This document shows positions 18,452 to 26,677 of a DNA stretch of 45,863 nt, in pieces. The stretch comes from Actinomycetota bacterium. Lineage in GTDB: Bacteria; Actinomycetota; Acidimicrobiia; Acidimicrobiales; CAIXPF01. The notes beneath the pieces are model-generated. The model did no database searches, had not been told where the DNA came from, and saw nothing but the letters and a program-made list of their open reading frames with translations. Where the stretch lies: NCBI GenBank assembly GCA_016870475.1, contig VGBO01000013.1, positions 1-45,863 of the forward strand, given 5' to 3'. The number at the start of each line of letters is the position of its first letter. Within the stretch, counting starts at the first letter, position 1. The position numbers and the translations under genes were made by a program.

Positions 18452-18463
18452 GACGCCACCCCC
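18437..18463. terminator. Candidate convergent terminator hairpin
   Basis: GGGGG (18437-18441) pairs with CCCCC (18459-18463), with an inner stem GGCG (18443-18446)/CGCC (18454-18457). It covers the end of the SDR gene and lies just before the thiolase stop. There is no T tract, and GC-rich sequence makes chance pairing fairly likely. Confidence 0.35.
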
Positions 18464-18470
18464 GCCGCCG

Positions 18471-19655
18471 TCAGATCCGTTCGATCAAAGTGCCGGTGCC
18501 GAGCCCGCCACCACAGCACATGGTGATGACGCCGTAGCGCCCGCCGGTGCGCTGCAGTTCGTGAACCGCCTTGGTCACGAGGAACGTGCCCGTCCCCCCG
18601 AGCGGGTGGCCGAGGGAGATCGCACCGCCGTTCGGGTTCACCCGCTCCGGGTCGGGCTGCAGCTCCTTCTGCCAGGCGAGCACCACCGAGGCGAACGCCT
18701 CGTTGATCTCGAACACGTCGACGTCGTCGACGGAGATGCCGGCCTGGTCGAGGACCTTGCGGGTCGCCGGGATCGGACCCTCGAGCATGAGCACCGGGTC
18801 GCACCCGACGAGTGCCGTGCCGACGACCCGGGCGACCGGCCGGAGGCCGAGCTCGGCTGCGCGTTCGGCCGACATCATGAGCACGGCGGAGGCGCCGTCG
18901 GCGATCTGGGACGACGACCCGGCCGTGTGCACGCCGTTCTCACGGGCGACCGGCTTGAGCTGGGCGAGCTTCTCGAGGGAGGTCTCGCGCGGGATCTCGT
19001 CGCGGGTGACGGTGACCTTGTCACCGGTGCGCTCGCCGGCCTCGTTGGTCACCTCGACCTCGATCGGGATGATCTGCGGCTCGAAACGCCCCTCGGCGAT
19101 CGCCCGGGCAGCCCGGAGCTGGGACTCGAGCCCGAAGGCGTCGGTGTCCTCGCGGGAGATCTCGTACTTGTCGGCGATCCGCTCCGCACCCTCGAACTGG
19201 CTCGTGAACTCGTAGTGCTCGAAGTAGCTGCGCGACACCGGCTTGCCGAGGCCGGCCTTGGCGCCGGCGTAGGCGTCGGACCCGATGGGCAGGCGCGACA
19301 TGTTCTCCACGCCGCAGGCCATGACCACGTCCTCGGCACCGGATGCGATCAGGCTGTAGGCCAGGTTCACGGCCTGCTGGGACGACCCGCACTGGGCGTC
19401 GACGGTCGTGCAGGCGACCTCCTCGGCCCCGCCGTGGGAGAGCCAGGCGGTGCGGGTGATGTTCATCGCCTGCAACCCGACCTTGTTGATGCAGCCGCCG
19501 ACCACCTGGTCGACCTGGTCGGGGGTCACGCCGGCGCGGCGCAGCACTTCCATCTGCACCGGGCCGAGCACGTCGGCGGGGTGGGTCGAGGCGAGCGAGC
19601 CGCCCTTCTTCCCGATCGGCGAACGACCGGCCTCGATGATCACGACCTCACGCAT
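18471..19655 (-). CDS. Thiolase family acetyl-CoA acyltransferase
   Basis: From ATG 19655, preceded by GGGAGGA, the protein has 394 residues with the complete thiolase set: the nucleophilic Cys89 in VDAQCGSSQQAVNLAY, the catalytic His in GGAISLGHPLGGTG, and the second Cys380 in VITMCCGGGLGTG. Such enzymes cleave 3-ketoacyl-CoA or condense acetyl-CoA units. Biosynthetic and degradative types cannot be separated here, but the surrounding acyl-CoA genes favour beta-oxidation. It diverges from a P450 across 150 bp, where only the P450 -10-like element is seen. Confidence 0.93.
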   Translation of the reverse strand: MREVVIIEAGRSPIGKKGGSLASTHPADVLGPVQMEVLRRAGVTPDQVDQVVGGCINKVGLQAMNITRTAWLSHGGAEEVACTTVDAQCGSSQQAVNLAYSLIASGAEDVVMACGVENMSRLPIGSDAYAGAKAGLGKPVSRSYFEHYEFTSQFEGAERIADKYEISREDTDAFGLESQLRAARAIAEGRFEPQIIPIEVEVTNEAGERTGDKVTVTRDEIPRETSLEKLAQLKPVARENGVHTAGSSSQIADGASAVLMMSAERAAELGLRPVARVVGTALVGCDPVLMLEGPIPATRKVLDQAGISVDDVDVFEINEAFASVVLAWQKELQPDPERVNPNGGAISLGHPLGGTGTFLVTKAVHELQRTGGRYGVITMCCGGGLGTGTLIERI

Positions 19656-19793
19656 GGTGTCCTCCCGAACGGTGTTGCGGGGCACGCTGCCCTGTACGAC
19701 CTGCACAGGATCGCCCGCTGCGACCCGTGCGTGCCAGCCTGCCACGTCCGAACGACGGACATCCGCCTCTGGCTCCCCGGGTCGTGGCTGCGC

Positions 19794-19799
19794 TAGAAC
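19794..19799 (+). promoter_or_regulatory. -10-like element of the P450 gene (leaderless)
   Basis: TAGAAC ends six bases before the ATG at 19806. No ribosome binding site lies between, so the start codon may be the first transcribed triplet. Confidence 0.5.
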
Positions 19800-19805
19800 C
19801 GACCC

Positions 19806-21026
19806 ATGGGTGGGGCGACGACTACGGGTGGCATCGACCTCGGGGCGTTCGAGGTGAACCAGGACCCCGACGCGTTCGCCGCCGAGATGCTCGTCGGCTC
19901 ACCGATCCAGTGGAGCGAGCGGAACCGGGCGTGGCTGCTGCTCTCCTACAAGGCGGCGACCGAAGGGTTCCTCGACCCACGCCTCTCCAACGACCGGACC
20001 CCGGCGTTCCGTCGTGCCGTGCAGAAGCGCGGCGACGCGTTCGAGCGCACCTACGAGCTCCTGTCCGGGTGGATGGTGTTCCGGGACCCGCCGGTGCACA
20101 CGCGCCTGCGTGAACCGGTCCGGCGGGCGTTCACCCCGCGGGTGATGGAGACCCTGCGCGAGTCGGTCGTGGCGATCACCGACGAGCTGCTCGGCGCCAT
20201 CGGCGACGAGCCGACGTTCGACTTCAAGGAACGGTTCGCCGCTCCGCTCCCAGCGCTCGTGATCGCCGATCTGCTCGGCGTGCCCCGGTCGGAACGCGAC
20301 CGGTTCCAGGAGTGGTCGGACAAGCTGGCGAACGTCGTGTTCGCCGTCGACGGCAGCGCCGCCGACCCGGCGACCGAGGCGTCGATCGTGGCGGCGACCG
20401 AGGAGTTCATCGACTTCTTCGGCGGACTCATCGAACACCGCAAGGAGCACCCCGGCGAGGACCTCATCTCCAAGGTCGTCTCGGCGAACGACCTCGATGC
20501 GCTGTCGGTGCTCGAGGTGGTCGGCGCGTGCACGATGCTGCTGTTCGCCGGTCACGAGACGACCACGAACCTGCTGACGAACGGTCTGCGCGAGCTGTTC
20601 GGCCACCCGGACCAGATCGGACGGATCCGTCGCGGCGAGGTCGACACCACCCTCGCCGACGAGCTGTTGCGGGTGGTCGGCCCGGCCAAGGCGATGGTGC
20701 GGATCGCGACCGAGACGCACGTCCGCTACGACCAGGAGGTCCGGGCGGGCGACGCCGTGTTCTGCGTGATCCTCACCGCGAACCGGGACCCGGCCACCTT
20801 CCCCGACCCGACCCGGTTCGATCTCGGTCGCACCCCCAACCCGCACCTCGGGTTCGGCTGGGGGTCGCACCTGTGTCTCGGTGGCAACCTTGCGCGGCTC
20901 GAGGGCGGCATCGCCATGCGGCGCATCTTCGAGCGGTTCCCCGACATCCGACCCGACGGCGAACCGCCCGCGTGGCGGGGCAATCCGCTCGGCCGGTCGT
21001 TGCGCGCGCTCCACGTGCAGGTCTGA
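19806..21026 (+). CDS. Cytochrome P450
   Basis: A 406-residue bacterial class I P450. The I-helix motif LLFAGHETTTNLL has the acid-threonine pair, the K-helix ExxR is ELLR, and the heme loop is FGWGSHLCLGGNLA with Cys357 as the iron ligand. It hydroxylates an unknown hydrophobic substrate and needs ferredoxin and a reductase. A 3Fe-4S-type ferredoxin gene at 33886 could be a partner but is not adjacent. No transmembrane anchor is present. Confidence 0.95.
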   Translation: MGGATTTGGIDLGAFEVNQDPDAFAAEMLVGSPIQWSERNRAWLLLSYKAATEGFLDPRLSNDRTPAFRRAVQKRGDAFERTYELLSGWMVFRDPPVHTRLREPVRRAFTPRVMETLRESVVAITDELLGAIGDEPTFDFKERFAAPLPALVIADLLGVPRSERDRFQEWSDKLANVVFAVDGSAADPATEASIVAATEEFIDFFGGLIEHRKEHPGEDLISKVVSANDLDALSVLEVVGACTMLLFAGHETTTNLLTNGLRELFGHPDQIGRIRRGEVDTTLADELLRVVGPAKAMVRIATETHVRYDQEVRAGDAVFCVILTANRDPATFPDPTRFDLGRTPNPHLGFGWGSHLCLGGNLARLEGGIAMRRIFERFPDIRPDGEPPAWRGNPLGRSLRALHVQV

Positions 21027-21045
21027 CGCCGTCCGTCGCCTGCGT

Positions 21046-21051
21046 TAGAAC
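21046..21051 (+). promoter_or_regulatory. -10-like element of the AbrB-family gene (leaderless)
   Basis: TAGAAC is followed by six bases and the ATG at 21058, the same hexamer and spacing as before the P450 gene. No Shine-Dalgarno sequence is seen. Confidence 0.5.
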
Positions 21052-21057
21052 GCAGGC

Positions 21058-21540
21058 ATGACGCTCCTCACCAGCCTGGCCGCTGCATTCCTCGGCGGGT
21101 TCGCGCTCGAGAAACTGCACGTCCCCTCCGGCGCGCTCATCGGGGCGATGATCGGGGTGACGGTCCACAACATCGGGTTCCGTCAGGTCGCCGCACTCCC
21201 AGCGCCGGTCACCTTCGTGGCGTACGTCGTCCTGGGGTGGGCAATCGGGTTCGGGGTGAACCGCCAGTCGCTTGCGTCGCTGCGCACCGCCGTGGTGCCG
21301 ATCGTGCTCGTCGTCGTCGCCCTGTTGGTCTTCGGTGGCCTGCTTGCCGTCCTGCTCGTGCGATGGGGTGGGTACGACCCGGTGACGGCCTACCTGTCGG
21401 CATCGCCCGGTGCGCTGTCGCAGATGACGGTGCTCGCCGACCAGTCCGGGTCGAACCTGTTGTTCGTCGTGACGATCCACACGGTGCGCGTCGTCGCGGT
21501 GTTGGCCGTCGCGCCGCTCGTCACGCGGTGGCTGAGTTGA
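21058..21540 (+). CDS. AbrB-family (ammonia monooxygenase-like) membrane protein, single repeat
   Basis: The 160-residue, almost wholly hydrophobic protein has about five helices. The family motifs are GGFALEKLHVPSGALIGAMI near the start and YLSASPGALSQMTVLADQSG near the end, with HTVRVVAVLAVAPLV closing. Classic members are about 350 residues with this unit twice, so this is a half-size, single-repeat form. It presumably dimerises to form a transporter; the substrate is not known. Its last 20 bases overlap the convergent MFS gene. Confidence 0.75.
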   Translation: MTLLTSLAAAFLGGFALEKLHVPSGALIGAMIGVTVHNIGFRQVAALPAPVTFVAYVVLGWAIGFGVNRQSLASLRTAVVPIVLVVVALLVFGGLLAVLLVRWGGYDPVTAYLSASPGALSQMTVLADQSGSNLLFVVTIHTVRVVAVLAVAPLVTRWLS

Positions 21541-22909
21541 GCCCGGGAGGCGCAGGCCGCAACATCGACAACACCACCACCAGCGCGCACACGACGCCCA
21601 CGGCGAGGAACGCGTCGCTGAACGCGTCGCCGAACGACGCGTCGTCGGTGGCGCCGCCACGGCGTGCGGCGAAGAACTGCCCGGTGAGGGTCACCCCGGC
21701 GGTGATCCCGACGGTGCGCATCATCTGGGCGAGCCCGCCGGCGACGCCCTGGGAATCGCGCGGGATGCTGCCCATCACGTAGCTGAGGTTCGGCACGGTG
21801 AACAGGCCGAGTCCGAGGCCGATCAGCGCGAGCCCGACGACGACGAAGGGCACCGGGCTCGTCGCGTCGAGGAACGCCACCCCGACGAGGCCCGCGGTCT
21901 GCACGGCGAGTCCGATCGTGCACAGCGCACCGGCACCGACCCGGCCTTCGAGTCGGGCAGCGAGTGGCGCGGCGAGTGCGGTCGCCGCCGGGGTGCAGGC
22001 GAGGAGCAACCCGCCGACGACGACGTGGTGCCCACGGATCGTCACGAGGTAGTAGGGGACGAGCAGCCAGACGGCGAACATCGTCCCGTTCGCGAGCAGC
22101 GTCAACAGGTTGGCGAGAGCGAACGGCCGGTGCCGCAGCAGCAGTGGGTCCATCACCGGCGCCGGGGTCCGGCGTTCGTGCAGAACCCACAACACGGTCA
22201 CGACCACGGCGGCGACGGCGCAGCCGAGCACGAGCGGGTCCGACCACCCCGCCCCGCGGGCCCGGCTCAGCGCGAACAGGGCCGACGCCGCGGCGATCCC
22301 GAGACCGCTCACACCCGCGAGGTCGAGCGACGGGCGCGACCGCCGGTCGGGCGCTGCGACGGCGGGGGTGCCGACGACCACGGCGACGGCGAGCCCCGCG
22401 GCGAGGGGGGCACGCACGAGGAACACCCAGCTCCAGTCGCCGACCGCCACGAGGAACCCGCCGACCGGCGGGCCGAGGGCGAGGCCGGCGGACACGCCGA
22501 GCTGGTAGGAGCCTAGGGCCCGCGAGCGGTCCGTCTCGGCGACGGCGAGGGTGACGAGTGCCGGGGCCGAGCCGAGCACCAGCGCCGCCCCGACCCCCTG
22601 GATCACCCGTCCGGCGAGGAACCACCCGAACGAGGGGGCGAGACCGCACCAGGTCACCCCGATCACCGTCCCGACGAGACCACCGAGCAGCATCCGACGG
22701 TGCCCGAACACGTCGGCGAGCCGCCCCGTGGCGAGGAGCAGGCTCGCGTAGGTGAGCAGGTAGCAGACGACCACCCAACTGATCCGTTCCACACCGAGGT
22801 CGAACCGGGCGGTGATCGCCGGGAACGCGATGTTCACCATCGTGTCGAGGGAGATCACGAGCGCCGCGCCGGCGGCCAGCACGATCCAACGGTGCGGACG
22901 GGCGGCCAC
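21521..22909 (-). CDS. MFS drug/solute transporter (DHA2-like, about 14 helices)
   Basis: This 462-residue membrane protein has the MFS cytoplasmic motif GRLADVFGHRRMLL, the motif C-like GLALGPPVGGFLVA typical of exporters, and enough helices for the 14-segment DHA2 group. It is probably a proton-coupled efflux pump. It starts with GTG nine bases after the upstream gene's stop, so the two are probably co-transcribed, and it overlaps the convergent AbrB-family gene by 20 bases. No local TetR/MarR regulator is seen. Confidence 0.88.
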   Translation of the reverse strand: MAARPHRWIVLAAGAALVISLDTMVNIAFPAITARFDLGVERISWVVVCYLLTYASLLLATGRLADVFGHRRMLLGGLVGTVIGVTWCGLAPSFGWFLAGRVIQGVGAALVLGSAPALVTLAVAETDRSRALGSYQLGVSAGLALGPPVGGFLVAVGDWSWVFLVRAPLAAGLAVAVVVGTPAVAAPDRRSRPSLDLAGVSGLGIAAASALFALSRARGAGWSDPLVLGCAVAAVVVTVLWVLHERRTPAPVMDPLLLRHRPFALANLLTLLANGTMFAVWLLVPYYLVTIRGHHVVVGGLLLACTPAATALAAPLAARLEGRVGAGALCTIGLAVQTAGLVGVAFLDATSPVPFVVVGLALIGLGLGLFTVPNLSYVMGSIPRDSQGVAGGLAQMMRTVGITAGVTLTGQFFAARRGGATDDASFGDAFSDAFLAVGVVCALVVVLSMLRPAPPGLNSATA

Positions 22910-22918
22910 CGGTGGGGC

Positions 22919-23416
22919 TCAGTCCTCGCCGAGCGTGTACCGGAAGTCGCAGTGCGAGGCGCCCTGCATGATCGTCTGGGTCCGGGTGAAGCGGATCGAC
23001 CCGTTGAACCCCTCGATCATCGACCCGTCGCGGTTGCAGCTCAGCACCTCGCCGAGTTCGGGAACGCCGAGCGCCCGGTACATCTCGGCGTACCGGCACC
23101 GGGTCACGTCGAACGCGAGGGTCGTGTCGGACTTCTCGACCACCTCGATCCGCAGCGCGTCCTCGCGGGTCCACATCTCGAGGCCGGCGGCGAACGTGTC
23201 GAGGTCATCTGCGCCGACCTGGCGGGAGAACTCGGCACCCTGCCGGCGGGCCACGTCGACGACGACCTCCCGGGCGAGCTCGACGACCCGTTCACGGCCG
23301 AACTCGGCGGCGAAGCGTTCGATGAGCGGTGCGACGATGCGCGCCTCTATCTCCCGGCGCTTGAGCACCCCGATCTCGTTGAGCGTGTCGGGGGGCGGGA
23401 CGGTGGGGTCGGCCAT
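22919..23416 (-). CDS. L-2-amino-thiazoline-4-carboxylate hydrolase-family protein
   Basis: This 165-residue protein matches the L-ATC hydrolase family by its conserved C-terminal half: DVTRCRYAEMYRALGVPELG, VLSCNRDG, and FTRTQTIMQGASHCDFRY. Founding members open the thiazoline ring during bacterial conversion of DL-ATC to cysteine, but many homologues have no tested role. A good GGAG site precedes the ATG at 23416. It lies directly before the MFS exporter, which could export the product or a toxic substrate. The family call is firm, the reaction is not. Confidence 0.72.
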   Translation of the reverse strand: MADPTVPPPDTLNEIGVLKRREIEARIVAPLIERFAAEFGRERVVELAREVVVDVARRQGAEFSRQVGADDLDTFAAGLEMWTREDALRIEVVEKSDTTLAFDVTRCRYAEMYRALGVPELGEVLSCNRDGSMIEGFNGSIRFTRTQTIMQGASHCDFRYTLGED

Positions 23417-23517
23417 GGTGGTCTCCGGCGTCGGTCGTGGTCGGTCGGCCAGAGCCTGCCACGTCGGCGACCTCCCGGTCTCCGGGTCCGACCCTCGACG
23501 CGCCAGACTGGGGCCCG

Positions 23518-24204
23518 ATGCGCCTCACCCTCGTCCGTCACGCCGAACCGATGTGGGTGCGCGACGGACTCGCCGTCGACGACCCGCCGCTCACCGAGCG
23601 GGGTTGGCGGCAGGCGGAACGACTCGCCGAACGACTCCGCACCGAGACCTTCGACGAGATCGTGGTCTCCCCGCTCGTCCGTACCCGGGAGACCTTCGCC
23701 GCCATCGAGGACCGCACCGGGTGGCGGGGCACGATCACCCCCTGGCTCGAGGAGATCCGCAGCCCGATCTGGCACGGAACCCCGGCGGAACGGGCCGAGG
23801 AGGCTTTCCGCGAGGAACGCGCCCGGATCGCGAAGGAACGGTGGCGAGGCATCGAGGGCGGTGAGGCGGTGCGCGACTTCGTCGCCCGGATCCGGGAGAA
23901 CGGCGGGTTGTTCCTCGCCGAACGAGGGGTCGAACCGGTCACCGAGGACGTCGAGTCGTTGCCCGTATGGCGGGTGCCGGACCCGGGGCGCCGCATCCTC
24001 GTGGTCGCGCACGCAGGCACGAACTCCGGGATCGTGGCCTACCTGTTGGGTCTCGCTCCCGTGCCGTGGGAGTGGGACCGGTTCGTGCTCAACCACGCGT
24101 CCGTCACCCGCATCGAACCGCTGCAGCTCGGGGACGGGTGGACGTTCGGCCTGTCGCGCCTGTCCGACGTCGAGCACCTCGACGTGGCCGACCGGACCCT
24201 CTGA
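23518..24204 (+). CDS. Histidine phosphatase family protein
   Basis: From ATG 23518 the protein has 228 residues with the phosphohistidine motif LVRHAEPMW at its N-terminus, the RxxxT segment VVSPLVRTRETF, and the second His in LVVAHAGTNSGIVAYL. This is the phosphoglycerate-mutase-like superfamily. The substrate may be a phosphosugar, phosphoprotein or nucleotide. The frame is open upstream to 23437 with no family similarity, so the RHG-proximal start is chosen. It precedes an SDR gene by 69 bases. Confidence 0.88.
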   Translation: MRLTLVRHAEPMWVRDGLAVDDPPLTERGWRQAERLAERLRTETFDEIVVSPLVRTRETFAAIEDRTGWRGTITPWLEEIRSPIWHGTPAERAEEAFREERARIAKERWRGIEGGEAVRDFVARIRENGGLFLAERGVEPVTEDVESLPVWRVPDPGRRILVVAHAGTNSGIVAYLLGLAPVPWEWDRFVLNHASVTRIEPLQLGDGWTFGLSRLSDVEHLDVADRTL

Positions 24205-24273
24205 ACGGTGGAGCGGCCTGCGGCTAGCGTCGCAGCGGACGGGGCGCACGGCGCCGGGGGAGCGGAGGACGTG

Positions 24274-25029
24274 ATGACGGCACGGGTGGCGTTGGTGACC
24301 GGCGGGGGCCGGGGGATCGGCCGGGAGATCGTGCTGGCGCTCGTCGCGCAGGGGCGCGCCGTCGCCGTCGCCGACATCCGTGGCGAGGAGGCCGAGGAGA
24401 CCGCAGCGCTCGCCCGGGCCGCAGGCGGGAACGCGAAGGCCTACCGGATCGACATCACCGACCCGGACGCGGTCGCCGACGGCGTGCTCGCCGTGACCGA
24501 CGAGCTCGGTCCGGTCGACATCCTCGTGAACAACGCCGGGTGGGACGAGCTGAGGCCGTTCGTCGAGACCGACGAGGCGTTCTGGGCGAAGGTCGTCGCC
24601 ATCAACTACCTCGGCCCGGTGCGCATGACGCATGCCGTGCTCCCCGGCATGCTCGAGCGCCGTTGGGGACGCATCGTGAACATCGGCTCCGACGCCGGTC
24701 GGGTGGGCTCGTCGCTCGAGGCCGTCTACTCGGGCTGCAAGGGCGGGGTGATCGCCTTCACGAAGACGATCGCCCGCGAGTCGGCCCGCCACGGTGTGGC
24801 CGCGAACGTGGTCTGCCCCGGGCCGACCGACACGCCGCTGCTCGGCGAGATCGTCGGCGGGGACGGCGACGGCGACAAGGTCATCGGGGCGATGACCCGC
24901 GCCGTGCCGATGAAGCGGCTCGGACGCCCCGAGGAGGTCGCCTCCGCCGTGGCGTACTTCACCTCCGACGTGGCCGGGTTCGTGACCGGGCAGACGCTGT
25001 CGGTCAGCGGCGGCCTGACGATGTCGTGA
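24274..25029 (+). CDS. BadH-like SDR (2-hydroxycyclohexanecarboxyl-CoA dehydrogenase-like)
   Basis: This 251-residue SDR has TGGGRGIGREI, NNAGWDELRPF and the catalytic region GSDAGRVGSSLEAVYSGCKG. From memory it resembles BadH of Rhodopseudomonas along its length, with shared stretches such as VDILVNNAGWD, VVCPGPTDT and TGQTLSVSGGLTM. BadH oxidises 2-hydroxycyclohexanecarboxyl-CoA in alicyclic acid degradation. A GGAGG lies five bases before the ATG; a GTG at 24271 is an alternative. Nearby MaoC, acyl-CoA dehydrogenase and hydratase genes fit, but the substrate is inferred. Confidence 0.75.
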   Translation: MTARVALVTGGGRGIGREIVLALVAQGRAVAVADIRGEEAEETAALARAAGGNAKAYRIDITDPDAVADGVLAVTDELGPVDILVNNAGWDELRPFVETDEAFWAKVVAINYLGPVRMTHAVLPGMLERRWGRIVNIGSDAGRVGSSLEAVYSGCKGGVIAFTKTIARESARHGVAANVVCPGPTDTPLLGEIVGGDGDGDKVIGAMTRAVPMKRLGRPEEVASAVAYFTSDVAGFVTGQTLSVSGGLTMS

Positions 25030-25041
25030 CCCGCAAGTCGC

Positions 25042-25524
25042 TCAGGAGCGACCGCGGATCATCCGGCTCGGCGTGTACCGGAGCACGATCTCGTCACGCT
25101 GGTTCACCACGTCGTTCCGGGTCGTGACGATGCCACGCCCGCCCTTGGAGGTGGGTCGCGACTCCACGACGGTCACGTGCACCTCGATCGTGTCGCCGAC
25201 GTAGGTCGGGCCGAGCACCTCCACCGGTGAGCCCAGGTAGGCCATGCCCGTGCCGGCGATCACGCCCGAGCCGATCGTGAGCCCCTCGGCGAAGGAGAAC
25301 ACGAGCGCCCCGGGGCACAGGCGCCCGGCGTAGCCCGCCTCGCCGACCGCGGCCGTGGCGTCGAGGAACAGGCTCTCGGAGAACCCGCACAGGGTGACGA
25401 ACGCGACGAGGTCGGCTTCGGTGACGGTGCGGCGCTGGGTGCGGAACGCGTACCCGACGGGCTGTTCCTCCCACGTGCGGCCCCGCACCAGCGGTTCGGG
25501 CCTCGTGCCGGTGAACTTCTCCAT
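25042..25524 (-). CDS. MaoC-family hot-dog dehydratase
   Basis: This 160-residue single hot-dog-domain protein has TVTEADLVAFVTLCGFSESL, then the characteristic ALVFSFAEGLTIGSG, and VLGPTYVGDTIEVHVTVVES. It is an (R)-specific enoyl-CoA hydratase or related acyl-CoA dehydratase; the classic MaoC His is replaced or shifted, so the activity should not be assumed. A GAGGAGGGG site precedes the ATG. It converges with the BadH-like gene. Confidence 0.8.
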   Translation of the reverse strand: MEKFTGTRPEPLVRGRTWEEQPVGYAFRTQRRTVTEADLVAFVTLCGFSESLFLDATAAVGEAGYAGRLCPGALVFSFAEGLTIGSGVIAGTGMAYLGSPVEVLGPTYVGDTIEVHVTVVESRPTSKGGRGIVTTRNDVVNQRDEIVLRYTPSRMIRGRS

Positions 25525-25564
25525 CGTCCCCTCCTCGTCGTGCCCCCGGATCGTAGGTGGTCGC

Positions 25565-26596
25565 TCAGCCGAGCAGCAGCGCCTCGAGTTCGCTGCGCCG
25601 GGCCGCCTGTTCGGCTGGGGCGACCCCCCACACCGGCGGGCGCACCATCATGGAGTCGGCACGGGACCACAGGCGGTCGAGCGTCGAGGCGACGGTGTCG
25701 CGGTCGCCGCACACGACGAACGTGCGGGCCATCGTGTCGGGGACGAGACGGGCGGCCTCCTCGATGGGCAGGCTGCGGCGGGCCTCCACGATCCGGTCGG
25801 CGACCTCGGCGAACCCGTGCGCCTCGAAGAACGACCGGTACTGCGGGATCGACGCGTAGAACGCGACGGTGGGCCGCGCCAGCTCGACGGCCCGTGCCGG
25901 GTCGTCGTCGAGGGCGACCGTGAGCCAGAGCTGCAGGTGCACATCCGCCGGGTCGCGCCCCGCCCGGGCCGCGCCGCGGGCGAGCGCGTCGAGCGCCGGT
26001 CCGAGCGTCCAGTCGATCGACCACACCGGATGGCCGATCAACCCGTCGGCGACCTCGCCGGCGAGCTCGCAGAGCCGTTCGCGCAACGACGCCAACCAGA
26101 TCGGCAGCGGCCCGGTCCTCGGGGCGAACGTCGGGGTGAACCGGTCGAACTGCAACTCGACGTGCCGCCCCCGGTACGGCTCGATCGACGTCGCGCCGGC
26201 GACGGCCGCGGCGTCGACGTGGCGCACCACGCCGACGACGTCGCGCATGCGGCCGATCGGCGGGCGGTACGCCATGCCGAAGTAGTTCTCCGTCCAATCC
26301 TGCGGTGCGGTACCGAGGCCGAGGGTGAACCGTCCGTCGGCGAGCGTGGCGAGGTCGATCGCCGCGCACGCCGTCTCGAACGCCGACCGGGTGAACCCCA
26401 TGGCGATCCCCGACGCCACCTCGAGCGTCGTCGTCGCCGACGCTGCGACGGCGAGCGGCGCCCACGGCGGGGCGTACACCTGCGCGCCGACCACACCCCG
26501 GTAGCCGGTCCCCTCGGCCCGGCGGGCCGCTTCGGCGATCTCGGCGGCGGTGCCGGTGCGAGGGAGCGACGTCCAGTAGGCACGAGTGCGGTCCAT
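25565..26596 (-). CDS. LLM-class flavin/F420-dependent oxidoreductase
   Basis: The 343-residue protein has the luciferase-like TIM-barrel landmarks: YRGVVGAQVYAPPWAPLAVA, TLEVASGIAMGFTRSAFETA, DGRFTLGLGTAPQDWTENYF and PLPIWLASLRERLCELAGEV. Actinobacterial members mostly use F420 or FMN; the cofactor is not decided here. The ATG at 26596 is chosen over a frame that is open for another kilobase and antisense to the divergent acyl-CoA dehydrogenase. The 81-bp gap between them contains at least the dehydrogenase's -10-like element. Confidence 0.87.
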   Translation of the reverse strand: MDRTRAYWTSLPRTGTAAEIAEAARRAEGTGYRGVVGAQVYAPPWAPLAVAASATTTLEVASGIAMGFTRSAFETACAAIDLATLADGRFTLGLGTAPQDWTENYFGMAYRPPIGRMRDVVGVVRHVDAAAVAGATSIEPYRGRHVELQFDRFTPTFAPRTGPLPIWLASLRERLCELAGEVADGLIGHPVWSIDWTLGPALDALARGAARAGRDPADVHLQLWLTVALDDDPARAVELARPTVAFYASIPQYRSFFEAHGFAEVADRIVEARRSLPIEEAARLVPDTMARTFVVCGDRDTVASTLDRLWSRADSMMVRPPVWGVAPAEQAARRSELEALLLG

Positions 26597-26664
26597 GGCG
26601 GCGCAGTCTGGCCCATCCCCGGGTCCGCTGCGTCGGGCGCGGGCGCGCCGACGCTCGCCGCGGT

Positions 26665-26670
26665 TAGGTT
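26665..26670 (+). promoter_or_regulatory. -10-like element of the acyl-CoA dehydrogenase operon (leaderless)
   Basis: TAGGTT is followed by exactly seven bases and the GTG start at 26678. The spacing suits transcription beginning at the start codon. Confidence 0.5.
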
Positions 26671-26677
26671 CACCGAC

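Noticed and set aside
25355-26677. 440-codon upstream extension of the acyl-CoA dehydrogenase frame
   Set aside because: It runs antisense across the MaoC and LLM genes; the GTG at 26678 fits family length and has a -10-like element before it.
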